A model generated the notes under the pieces. It saw nothing but the letters and a program-made list of their open reading frames with translations. It had not been told where the DNA came from and did not search any database. This document shows, piece by piece, positions 53,062 through 59,975 of a stretch of DNA of 64,000 nucleotides (positions are counted from its first letter, which is position 1; each line of letters starts with the position of its first letter). The position numbers were made by a program, and so were the translations under genes. The DNA is taken from NCBI GenBank assembly GCA_013364255.1, contig CP054936.1, positions 5,362,853-5,426,852 of the forward strand, written 5' to 3'. This stretch comes from Streptomyces seoulensis. Lineage in GTDB: Bacteria > Actinomycetota > Actinomycetes > Streptomycetales > Streptomycetaceae.

Positions 53062-54168
53062 ACTTTCGGGGGGAGGGGGGCAGTAGCGCGCCCAGGCGTC
53101 GTGCAGATCGGCGGCGTAGTAGCCCTTCAGGACACTCCCGGCGGTCTTAATGTTGCGGGAGGTGATGGGCTCGTTGTCCGCCGTCATGTACTCGGCGAGC
53201 ATCCGGGAAAGGCGCCGGTTGTCGAGCGGCTTGCCGTGCAGGTCGGCCCACGGAGCGTCGTCCAGGGCATTGAGCCGGTCGAGGATCGCGACGGTGGGAA
53301 GCCGGTCGATACCGACCATGACGTGGTCGCGCAGATCGGTCAGCAGCCTGATCCCGAGACTGCCTTTGTCGTTGGCCTTGGACGCCGTCACCAGGCTGAC
53401 GCACGCGGCGCGTGCTCGGTCCGGCCAGTGGCCGCCGACCGCGTCGGCGATGGCGAGCAGGGGTTCCCACACGTCCGCCGGCCGGTCGGAAACGCCGTCG
53501 GGCATCTCGGGCCAGGCGCCCATGACGGACTCCCGGGCGTGCTCGGCCCATTGGGCGAGCCGGTCACGGAGCTTGTGCCCCTCTGCCTCGTGAACGCGGG
53601 CGCGGAAGGCTTCTACCCGCTCGTTCCTTGCCCGGCGGCGCATCCGGATGACGACGGAGCGGGTCATGATCGTGTCTGGGAGAGAGCCGAGTCCGGCGAC
53701 CGCGACAGCACAGTACGAGGGGAACGCCTGCACGGTCTGGTTGCCGCCGTCGCCGATGCACCGGTAGGTGACTCCGGTCCGGCGATGGCCGGCGTTGAGG
53801 AACCCGCGCAACTCCTCGTTGTCGCCCGCTTTCGGGCCGAAGATCGTGTCAATCTCATCGAAGAGGATCGTCGGCCGGCCGTTGGGGTTGGACACGGACC
53901 GGAACAGGGCGGCGGCGGACGCGTTGACCGCAGTCATGGGCTGCGGTACCAGAGTCTCCACGATCTCCAGCGCCCGCGACTTACCCGACCCCGGTTCCGG
54001 GGACAGGAAAGCGAGCCGCGGGGTGGAGTCGAAGCAGTCGAGCAGGTGGGCGTGCGCATCCCAGAGGGTGACGGCGACATAGGCGGCTTCATGCGGGAAG
54101 ACGTTGAAGCGCCGGTGGAAGGCTTCCACCTCATCGAGCAGCGCGGCTCCGTCGATGGTGTCGGTCAT
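53023..54168 (-). CDS. DUF3631 P-loop ATPase, replication operon
   Basis: A 381-residue ATPase. Walker A is SPEPGSGKS (57-64 approx.), Walker B is TILFDEIDTIFG (100-111), with arginine-rich sensor region TRSVVIRMRRRAR; the C-terminal part is DUF3631. Such proteins accompany Prim-Pol replicases in AICEs and probably unwind or load at the origin. Its ATG (54168) overlaps the stop of the upstream gene (ATGA), so the longer open frame above is not used. The end of the gene overlaps the iterons. Confidence 0.87.
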   Translation of the reverse strand: MTDTIDGAALLDEVEAFHRRFNVFPHEAAYVAVTLWDAHAHLLDCFDSTPRLAFLSPEPGSGKSRALEIVETLVPQPMTAVNASAAALFRSVSNPNGRPTILFDEIDTIFGPKAGDNEELRGFLNAGHRRTGVTYRCIGDGGNQTVQAFPSYCAVAVAGLGSLPDTIMTRSVVIRMRRRARNERVEAFRARVHEAEGHKLRDRLAQWAEHARESVMGAWPEMPDGVSDRPADVWEPLLAIADAVGGHWPDRARAACVSLVTASKANDKGSLGIRLLTDLRDHVMVGIDRLPTVAILDRLNALDDAPWADLHGKPLDNRRLSRMLAEYMTADNEPITSRNIKTAGSVLKGYYAADLHDAWARYCPPPPESPLPPLPGTENVV

Positions 54169-54521
54169 GCGGCGACCCTCCCTTCCGGGGTGATGCGGAG
54201 CGGGCAGGTGTCGCGGTGGGCGGTGTGGGCCGAGATCAGGACCAGTACGCGACGGCGGTCGATGGCGCTGCGGTCCCGCCCGCACAGGCACCGCGAGGTC
54301 GCGGTGGGCATGCCGCCCTTGGGCGCGCTGATGAGCAGCCATGCCGCCGGGTACCGGTCGTCTCCCCGGCGCGAGTCAGGACGAACAGCAGAAGGGACGC
54401 CCTGACGGGCGGCGCCTTTCGGCTCGCCCACGCCCACCGCGGGTACGGCGGGTTCGGCGACATGAGGGTCGGCGGGGGTGAAGGGCTGGCCTTCCAAGGG
54501 GGAGGTTGGGCGGGGGCTCAT
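54165..54521 (-). CDS. small AICE protein of unknown function
   Basis: A 118-residue protein between the two replication genes, coupled to both by ATGA overlaps. The N-terminal half is Pro/Ala/Glu-rich. The C-terminal half is basic and contains Cys in RCLCGRDRS and HRDTCPLRI together with His of AHTAHRD, a possible small zinc site. No family recognised. Translational coupling on both sides supports that it is real and needed with the replicase. Confidence 0.75.
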   Translation of the reverse strand: MSPRPTSPLEGQPFTPADPHVAEPAVPAVGVGEPKGAARQGVPSAVRPDSRRGDDRYPAAWLLISAPKGGMPTATSRCLCGRDRSAIDRRRVLVLISAHTAHRDTCPLRITPEGRVAA

Positions 54522-55420
54522 GCCGCCTCCCGGGGGCGGGCTTTGCGCAGGGAGCTGTCCAAGGCGCTGCGGATCGTGGCGCGGCACTCGGCAGCGGTCA
54601 GTCCCCTGGCCTCTCCCGCCCCTTGGAAGGCGTCTTCTGCCACCTGCCGGGGGAGGTCGCCCCACGCGACGAACCGCCCCACCTTGAAGGCGCACCGGTT
54701 CAGCGTGACGTTGCGCAGCCCGTCCGGAGAGGCGGCGACCACCGCGCACTCCGCCTCAAGCGCAGCCAGGGCCGCGCGACTCCCGTCTACCGCGGGGAGC
54801 CTGAGCGGTTTCGAGGGAGCGGTGGGGGCGGGTTGCAGAACGGCGTGCAGCCAGGTGGGGAGAACGATGGCCGGGATGCTGTTCAGGGCCTCGTACGTGC
54901 CGGTGGGGAGCATGCTGCCGGCGGCGACGACGTAGCCGCCGACAGCGCGGGTGTCCACCGAGTCCGCGACGGTGCCCGCGGTGCTGGTCAGCCGAGCTGC
55001 GTCCGGGGCGGTGAAGTACAGGTGTGTTCCGCCGCTCGGGGTCCGGGTGCGGTAGGTGTCGGGGACGGCGTGGCCGGCGCGCTCGCAGAGCGCTTCAAAG
55101 GTTGCCGCGCCGTCAGGTGCGTCCGAACCTCCCTTGTGCTCTGGCGTGTCCAAGTCGATGACCACCAGTTGCGATGGGCCGGTGGCGATCCCGACGTTGA
55201 ACGGCGCCTGCGACCACGCGGCACGGATACGGCCGGGATCGGTGGTGGCGCGCTGCTCCCACTTCCGGTGCCCGCCGGCGCACTCGTCGGTACGGGGGCA
55301 GGTGGCCTCCCCGTGGAGGGCGGGCCGCTTGGTGCCGGGGCGCAGGGGGAAGACGTGCCAGCCGTGGGCGGCGGCGTCCAGTGCCGCGAACAGCACCGCG
55401 GAACGGGGGTCGTAGGTCAT
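54518..55420 (-). CDS. bifunctional primase/polymerase (Prim-Pol) replicase
   Basis: A 300-residue archaeo-eukaryotic-type primase. The metal motif is VVIDLDTPE (Asp89 and Asp91), followed by TPSGGTHLYF with the catalytic His133. Early Cys residues in EATCPRTDECAGGHRKW may bind zinc. The C-terminal helical domain (ALAALEAECAVVAA and RNVTLNRCAFKVGRF) fits the family. Prim-Pol Rep proteins define one of the three AICE replication types. The ATG at 55420 follows a good GGAGGT; the GTG above is part of that site. First gene of the replication operon. Confidence 0.9.
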   Translation of the reverse strand: MTYDPRSAVLFAALDAAAHGWHVFPLRPGTKRPALHGEATCPRTDECAGGHRKWEQRATTDPGRIRAAWSQAPFNVGIATGPSQLVVIDLDTPEHKGGSDAPDGAATFEALCERAGHAVPDTYRTRTPSGGTHLYFTAPDAARLTSTAGTVADSVDTRAVGGYVVAAGSMLPTGTYEALNSIPAIVLPTWLHAVLQPAPTAPSKPLRLPAVDGSRAALAALEAECAVVAASPDGLRNVTLNRCAFKVGRFVAWGDLPRQVAEDAFQGAGEARGLTAAECRATIRSALDSSLRKARPREAA

Positions 55421-55460
55421 GCTGGAGACCTCCACTGTTCAGTTGGATGGGTGGAGTGGA

Positions 55461-55498
55461 GGGCGGCCCCGGGTTCTTGGCGGAATGAGGGGCCGCCC
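55461..55498. promoter_or_regulatory. hairpin in the Prim-Pol / nuclease divergent spacer
   Basis: A perfect 10-bp inverted repeat, GGGCGGCCCC (55461-55470) with GGGGCCGCCC (55489-55498), lies 40 bases upstream of the Prim-Pol ATG. It is in that gene's presumed 5' leader. On the + strand it is followed by TTTCG. It may be an attenuator for the replicase or a terminator insulating the reversed nuclease gene. Confidence 0.5.
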
Positions 55499-55562
55499 TT
55501 TCGCCCGCCGCCGGCGCATAGCGGGTCGGCGGGTTGTCAGTGGTGGCGGTTATGGTCAGCGC

Positions 55563-56576
55563 ATGCTGACGACCGTTGAACTTGTGCCGGGCATGGTGAC
55601 GACGCGCGATGCCATCGCAGCGGCTTTTGGCTGTGGCACGTTTCAGGGAATCGAGCCGGCCGCCGAGGCGGGCAAGGTGTTCGTATATTCCGACCCGTCC
55701 GCGGGTGCGGAATATGGATACACCTTCGACGGACGCGCGGAGGACGACGAGTTCGGGCCGCTGTACATGTACACCGGCGCCGGCACCAAGGGGGATCAGA
55801 AGCCCTCGGACCGTAACAAGTCCCTGCTGACCGCGGAGGACAAGAACCGGGAGATCCACCTGTTCGTCGCGGACGGCAAGGCACCCGATAGCGGCGCAAA
55901 GCAGCAGCGGTACATCGGGCAGATGATCGTGGACAAGATCACGTCATACGAGGTGCACCGCAGTCCCGACAAGGACGGGGTAATGCGCAACGTCCTCGTC
56001 TTCCGGTTCCGGCCGGCACCGGGAACGACGCCGGCGTGGACGGACGCGGACTGGCAGAAGCCTGCTAGCAAGTCCGGAAGCCTGATCACTGCCCCCGTCG
56101 TGCCGGTTCCGGAGCCGGTGGTGCTGCCGAAGCAGGGCAGCGCGAAGGTGACGAAGGCTGAGCAGCACAACGCGACGGAAACCATTGCGGACATCCAGGC
56201 CAGTCAGTGCAAGGTCCTGCTGCGTGAGGGCGAGTTGGTCACCGCCTTTACGGCGCACCTGACCGCGGCCGGTCACGAGACGCACGGCTTCGAGTTCGCC
56301 ATCGAAGGTGAGCCTGGCACTCTGAGGCCCGACCTGTACGACGCGACGGACCACGTCCTGTACGAGGCAAAGGGACTGACGACCCGGGCCAACGTCCGGA
56401 TGGCCATTGGGCAGCTTGCCGACTACCGCCGCAGCGTCCCCGACAAGGAGAGCCTGCGCGTCGCCGTATTGCTGCCCAGTGCTCCCACCCCTGATGTTCA
56501 GGCACTTCTTGCGGAGCTGAACATTGAACTGGTCTACCAGACCGAGGATGGCTTCGCCGGTTGGCCCATCGCCTGA
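55563..56576 (+). CDS. SRA-like domain plus PD-(D/E)XK nuclease, candidate modification-dependent restriction enzyme
   Basis: A 337-residue protein. Residues ~1-155 resemble the SRA-like domain of ScoMcrA-type enzymes: GMVTTRDAIAAAFGCGTFQGI, then VYSDPSAGAEYGYTFDG, GPLYMYTGAGTKGDQ, NREIHLF and VLVFRFRP. The C-terminal part has a nuclease core: Asp257 in LRPDLYD, Glu268-Ala-Lys270 in LYEAKG and Gln284 in GQLADYRR. This fits an enzyme that reads modified bases and cuts. It is the only clear + strand gene of the element and has visibly more A/T-ending codons than its neighbours. Start ATG is weakly supported; an ATG ten codons later is possible. Confidence 0.72.
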   Translation: MLTTVELVPGMVTTRDAIAAAFGCGTFQGIEPAAEAGKVFVYSDPSAGAEYGYTFDGRAEDDEFGPLYMYTGAGTKGDQKPSDRNKSLLTAEDKNREIHLFVADGKAPDSGAKQQRYIGQMIVDKITSYEVHRSPDKDGVMRNVLVFRFRPAPGTTPAWTDADWQKPASKSGSLITAPVVPVPEPVVLPKQGSAKVTKAEQHNATETIADIQASQCKVLLREGELVTAFTAHLTAAGHETHGFEFAIEGEPGTLRPDLYDATDHVLYEAKGLTTRANVRMAIGQLADYRRSVPDKESLRVAVLLPSAPTPDVQALLAELNIELVYQTEDGFAGWPIA

Positions 56577-56612
56577 TCACTAGCTGTGCTGTCTAGGGAG
56601 GTTGGTGCCGCG

Positions 56613-57659
56613 TCAGCGGCGGGTGGCGGCACGGCGGCGAACGGTGTCCGGGAGGGTCTGGCTGCGCCAGGCAGCAAGTTGGGTGTACGCGGGTGAGATG
56701 TCCGCACTGATGCCGACGCGCCCGAGGGCCTTGGCGGCCGCCGCGGTGGTGCCGGTGCCGCCGAAGGGGTCCAGGACGATCCCGAGGGGCGGGGCGTAGC
56801 CGAGGATGAGGCGGCGGGGCAGGGCTTCGGGCATGGCAGCGAAGTGCCGGGCGTCCTCCAGCTCGGCGGGGACCTTGAGCGGGGTGGTGGGCACGGTCCA
56901 CACGCTCGGCAGGCGCGCGTGCTCGGGATCGTGCCAGTACTGCGGGGCGCGGGTGAAGTGGTGGATTGTCTCGTGGGCGCGGACGACGCGGTCGGCAACG
57001 GACTCGGGCATGGGGTTGGGCTTGTGCCAGATCATCTCGGCGCGATGCACGAGTCCGAGCTGGTCGACGCAGCCGATCGCGTAGCGCCAGGGCATCCCGA
57101 ACAGCGACTTGGTCAGCACGCTGGTGGTGACCTTGTGCCGCTTCGGGGCGTACTGGGTGCGCCCGCGCTTACGGTCGTGCTCAGAGCCAGCCCCGCAGGC
57201 GCCGCCCTGGACGGCGCCGCTGGGTGCCCCGTGGTACTTGTCGCCGAGCAGCACGAACATCGACCCGGACGGCTTGAGGACGCGGGCCCATTCCGCGGTG
57301 CACGCCCACATCGCCTCCAGGTACTCCTCCGGCGAGGACTCGCAGCCGATCTGCCCCGCGAGGTCCTCGCCGGCGCCGCCGTAGGAACGTTGGGCGAAGT
57401 ACGGCGGCGAGGTGACGATCAGGTCCACCGACGCGTCCGGCAGCGGCAGGCGCCGGGCGTCGGCAAGGACCAGGTGCGCGGCCGCCATCGCCGGGAGCGC
57501 CCGCCGGCGCCCCGCCTTGCGGGCCCGGTACGCACGGGACCGGCAGGCGTCGTTGCAGTACCGGGCCGGGCGCCCCCGCCCCCGCGTCGCTGTCTCCGTG
57601 CTCGTGGCGAGCGGTGCACCGCAGCCCTCGCACGCCGGTTCCGTGACGGCTGTCCCCAC
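56613..57659 (-). CDS. N4/N6-type DNA methyltransferase with zinc-ribbon start
   Basis: A 348-residue amino-methyltransferase. The catalytic motif TSPPY (83-87) comes before the SAM motif DPFGGTGTT (~295), so the order is permuted, as in beta-class N6A/N4C enzymes. The N-terminus has a small zinc site (Cys10, Cys13, Cys35, Cys39) and a basic linker. It would methylate adenine N6 or cytosine N4 in DNA. GTG start with GGAGGGGGAGGAAC ahead. It faces the nuclease gene tail to tail with 36 bases between. Paired CGTGACG/CGTCACG repeats cover its promoter. Confidence 0.87.
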   Translation of the reverse strand: MGTAVTEPACEGCGAPLATSTETATRGRGRPARYCNDACRSRAYRARKAGRRRALPAMAAAHLVLADARRLPLPDASVDLIVTSPPYFAQRSYGGAGEDLAGQIGCESSPEEYLEAMWACTAEWARVLKPSGSMFVLLGDKYHGAPSGAVQGGACGAGSEHDRKRGRTQYAPKRHKVTTSVLTKSLFGMPWRYAIGCVDQLGLVHRAEMIWHKPNPMPESVADRVVRAHETIHHFTRAPQYWHDPEHARLPSVWTVPTTPLKVPAELEDARHFAAMPEALPRRLILGYAPPLGIVLDPFGGTGTTAAAAKALGRVGISADISPAYTQLAAWRSQTLPDTVRRRAATRR

Positions 57660-57680
57660 GTTCCTCCCCCTCCTGCAAAA

Positions 57681-57767
57681 CGTGACGGCAACAAGCCGTC
57701 TATCCGTCACGGCAATATCGTGACCGGCCCAGTTTTCGTGACGTGTTTTCGGTCCGCTTCCGTCACG
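57681..57767. promoter_or_regulatory. two identical-geometry inverted repeats CGTGACG-N17-CGTCACG
   Basis: The first pair is at 57681-57687 and 57705-57711, the second at 57737-57743 and 57761-57767. Both have 17-base spacers and lie 56 bases apart. Further single copies are at 57642-57648 (inside the gene start) and, with one change, 57719-57725. They sit upstream of the methyltransferase GTG. This arrangement is typical of an operator for a dimeric repressor. Confidence 0.75.
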
Positions 57768-57875
57768 AAATAGCCATCGTGGACATCGAGTTGGGACCAC
57801 AGGGCGGGCGCTGTCAGTGGGCGCGTGCACGCTGAAACTGATGGGCACTCACAGCGAGCACAGTGACGGGGCGAT

Positions 57876-57950
57876 ATGGCGGGGCACCCCAACGCCCCGC
57901 TGACGCCGGAAGGGCGTCGCCGATTATGCGAGCGCGTGGACGCCGGGCTT
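57876..57950 (+). pseudogene. IS481-type transposase N-terminal remnant
   Basis: The + frame reads HPNAPLTPEGRRRLCERVDAG, close to the leucine-zipper/HTH start of actinobacterial IS481 transposases (the NAPLTPEGRRRL hallmark). The similarity ends after about 24 residues and the rest of the transposase is absent. It is a relic marking an old insertion and deletion at this point of the element. Confidence 0.65.
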
Positions 57951-57977
57951 TACGCCGGGGGCCGCCCTTGGCCGTGC

Positions 57978-58655
57978 CTAGCGGCGGATGACGACGGCGG
58001 TTGCGTCGTCGCGGTAGCCGTCCTGGTCGGGTCGGGCGGCGTGGACGAGTGCGTCGGCGAGGGCCTGCGGGTCGTCGGCGTGCCGGCGGACGAAGGCTTC
58101 GATCGCTTCGGCCGGGATCTGGTCGTGGACGCCGTCCGAGGTGAGGATCACCAGCGGGTCACTCACCTCGATCTCGCGGGTGGTGGCGACGGCGGCCGAG
58201 TGAAGAGACACACGGACCCAGCCGTCGTACTCTTCGGCGATTTCGAAGGGCGGGCCGTAGAGGCGGACCCACTGGCCCATGGTCTGGTCGGTGGTGTGCA
58301 GGGTGAGCTGCTGACCGTTCCAGCCGTAGGCGCGGCAGTCGCCCACCCAGGCGATCCGGGCGCCGGCCTCGTCCGCGAGTGCGGTGACGGCCACGGCGTC
58401 GGCCTCGTCGCCGTCCGGTCCGCGGTCGGCGACGAGGAGTCCGGCTGCGAGGATGCCGGCCAGTGCGCCCCGGTGGGCGGTGTAGCGGGCGGCGGTCTCC
58501 GCGAGCAGGGGTGAGGTGGCCGAGGTGTGCGGGCCGTGGCCGATGCCGTCGATGACGGCGGCGCCGACGGTGCCGTCTGAGAGGACGTACACCTTGGCCG
58601 CGTCGGCGTTGTCGAGAGCGGTGCCCTCTCGGGTTGCGATTGCCGTGCGGATCAC
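57978..58655 (-). CDS. PP2C-type protein phosphatase
   Basis: A 225-residue PPM phosphatase domain. Metal and catalytic motifs are AAVIDGIGHGPHT (Asp36), WVGDCRAYGW, VILTSDGVHDQI and YRDDATAVVI. The usual N-terminal Arg and Glu-Asp start motif is weak (REGTALDNADAAKV). It would remove phosphate from Ser/Thr in the cytoplasm. PP2C genes are rare as AICE core genes, so this may be cargo that blunts a host kinase signal. ATG start. It is the first of a run of small genes read towards the methyltransferase. Confidence 0.87.
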   Translation of the reverse strand: MIRTAIATREGTALDNADAAKVYVLSDGTVGAAVIDGIGHGPHTSATSPLLAETAARYTAHRGALAGILAAGLLVADRGPDGDEADAVAVTALADEAGARIAWVGDCRAYGWNGQQLTLHTTDQTMGQWVRLYGPPFEIAEEYDGWVRVSLHSAAVATTREIEVSDPLVILTSDGVHDQIPAEAIEAFVRRHADDPQALADALVHAARPDQDGYRDDATAVVIRR

Positions 58656-58697
58656 ACGTGCTCCTTCGTGGGAAGCGATCAGAACCGGAGGGCGCGG

Positions 58698-59180
58698 TCA
58701 GTGGCTCAGCAGGTAGTCGCTTCCTGCCTGGCGCAGGGCGGTGTGGGCGTCGCGGCTGCGTTCGCGGCCGGCGGCCAGTGCGGCTTCGGTATCGGGGCTG
58801 AACACCTCGCCCACCACGGGGCCGAGGGGTATGTCGTCCAGCTCGATCGCGGCCCAGACGGCTTTCTCGCCCAGGTCCACGAGGCGGGTGCCGCGGGCGG
58901 TGAGGGCGAGGCGGTCTCGGGCGATGGTGATCTGCGTGCGGAGCCGGTAGCGGGCGGCGCGGTGGTCGTCGCTCTCCTGGTTGCCGTCCCGCAGGCGGGC
59001 GATCGTGAGCCAGTAGTTCTCGCGGTAGCGGAGGATGGCTTCCAGCAGCGCGACCAGGGATGCGGTGATCTCCTGCTGGTGCCGCTCCCGGCGGGCGGCG
59101 TGGTCGGTGGCGCGTTGGGTGAGGGTCGCCAGTGCGGCGCCGGCGAGGGTGCCGAGCACGGCGATGAGGGTGGACCACAT
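58698..59180 (-). CDS. membrane-anchored coiled-coil protein, unknown
   Basis: A 160-residue protein. One N-terminal helix (TLIAVLGTLAGAALATL) is followed by charged helices (RRERHQQEITASLVALLEAI and onward) with coiled-coil character, ending in a Ser/Arg-rich helical segment. Similar small proteins with one anchor and helical tails are common in Streptomyces elements. ATG start with CCAGGAG ahead. Lies 42 bases upstream of the PP2C gene. No function can be assigned. Confidence 0.75.
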   Translation of the reverse strand: MWSTLIAVLGTLAGAALATLTQRATDHAARRERHQQEITASLVALLEAILRYRENYWLTIARLRDGNQESDDHRAARYRLRTQITIARDRLALTARGTRLVDLGEKAVWAAIELDDIPLGPVVGEVFSPDTEAALAAGRERSRDAHTALRQAGSDYLLSH

Positions 59181-59196
59181 GGGGGCTCCTGGTGGC

Positions 59197-59352
59197 TCAG
59201 TAGTGGTTGTAGTAGCCGGGGCAGGGGCTGTCCGGGCAGTCGCATCCGTCGCACTCGTTGCAGATGTCGCCGTCGCACTTGGCGCAGATCTCGTGACCGG
59301 GGCAGCCGTAGGAGGCGCACTCGTCGCAGTACTCGGAGTCTTCGTCGAACAT
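59197..59352 (-). CDS. 51-residue Cys-rich acidic protein
   Basis: Ten of 51 residues are Cys (positions 9, 12, 17, 23, 26, 31, 34, 37, 39 and 44), arranged as repeated C-X2-C pairs, with one His at 20 and one near the end. The composition is acidic. A strong ribosome site, CCAGGAGAGACG, precedes the ATG. It is likely a zinc- or other metal-binding miniprotein, metallothionein-like or a small zinc ribbon. Too short for ordinary gene finding; supported by its ribosome site, its codon use and its place between two genes of the same strand. Confidence 0.72.
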   Translation of the reverse strand: MFDEDSEYCDECASYGCPGHEICAKCDGDICNECDGCDCPDSPCPGYYNHY

Positions 59353-59366
59353 GTCGTCTCTCCTGG

Positions 59367-59813
59367 TCAGCCGCGGAAGTGGTTGCGCTTGATGACGGCC
59401 TTGCGGATGTTGACCGTGGTCCCGCCGCGGTGGCCGCTCGCGCCGAGAACCTGCACGGCGATCCAGCCGCCGAAGATCACGGCGGCCAGGATGATGAGCT
59501 GGGTGATGAAGGCCGTCAGGGCGGCGATGAACGCGGTCAGCAGGAACAGCCCGCCGCAGACCGCGCCGAAGCCGATCCCGCCGAGGGCGATGTTCACGGC
59601 CGTGCGGGAGACGGCCGGCTTCGTGGTGACCGGTTCGGGATGCGCGGGGTGGACGGCGTAGCCGGTGACGACCCGCCCGTCCGGCAGGACGATGCTCGCC
59701 ACCGCCGGCACGGCGCCCGGCTGGACGGGCGCAACGTGTGCGGGCTGGACGGTGGAGGCGATGGTCTGGGGGCGGTGGATCTCGACCGCGGCGGGCCGCT
59801 CGGAGCGGTTCAT
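59367..59813 (-). CDS. Spd-like small membrane protein of the element
   Basis: A 148-residue protein with an N-terminal Pro/Val/His-rich cytoplasmic part (~70 residues), then two hydrophobic helices (NIALGGIGFGAVCGGLFLLT and FITQLIILAAVIFGGWIAVQV) and a short basic tail (RKAVIKRNHFRG). The size and layout fit the SpdB/Spd membrane proteins thought to spread conjugative elements between mycelial compartments. ATG start. Its upstream region carries the GTGTCAGG repeats and further CGTCACG words. Confidence 0.72.
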   Translation of the reverse strand: MNRSERPAAVEIHRPQTIASTVQPAHVAPVQPGAVPAVASIVLPDGRVVTGYAVHPAHPEPVTTKPAVSRTAVNIALGGIGFGAVCGGLFLLTAFIAALTAFITQLIILAAVIFGGWIAVQVLGASGHRGGTTVNIRKAVIKRNHFRG

Positions 59814-59877
59814 GGTGCTCCCTTCGGGAGCGCCTGCCGGCCCGCGGCGCGCAAGGGCGCGGGCCGGCAGGCGCCGG

Positions 59878-59975
59878 GTGTCAGGGGTGTCACGAAGAGG
59901 GCGTCACGCGACTCTGACAGCGGATTGGCCTAGGGGTTTGGCTGTCAGGCGGGCGTGACGGTGTCAGGTGTCAGG
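59878..59975. repeat. candidate clt: 8-bp GTGTCAGG repeats at the traB stop
   Basis: GTGTCAGG occurs at 59878-59885, 59961-59968 and 59968-59975, and CTGTCAGG at 59942-59949, with an inverted CTGACAG near 59914-59920. The last unit contains the traB stop codon. Streptomyces TraB translocases bind short 8-bp repeats in the clt locus, usually just behind traB. Related TGTCACG and CGTGACG words are mixed in. Confidence 0.6.

Larger units (their letters stand above)
57660..57977. other. methyltransferase upstream region and IS remnant
   Basis: A 318-base spacer. The left half is the AT-richer promoter region of the methyltransferase with paired inverted repeats (57681-57767). The right half carries a short piece of IS481-type transposase (+ strand, 57876 on) that runs into the tail of the PP2C gene. 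Confidence 0.6.

Noticed and set aside
54169..54342. N-terminal extension of the DUF3631 ATPase
   Set aside because: It lies inside the coupled upstream gene in another frame; the ATGA overlap at 54165-54168 gives a better start.
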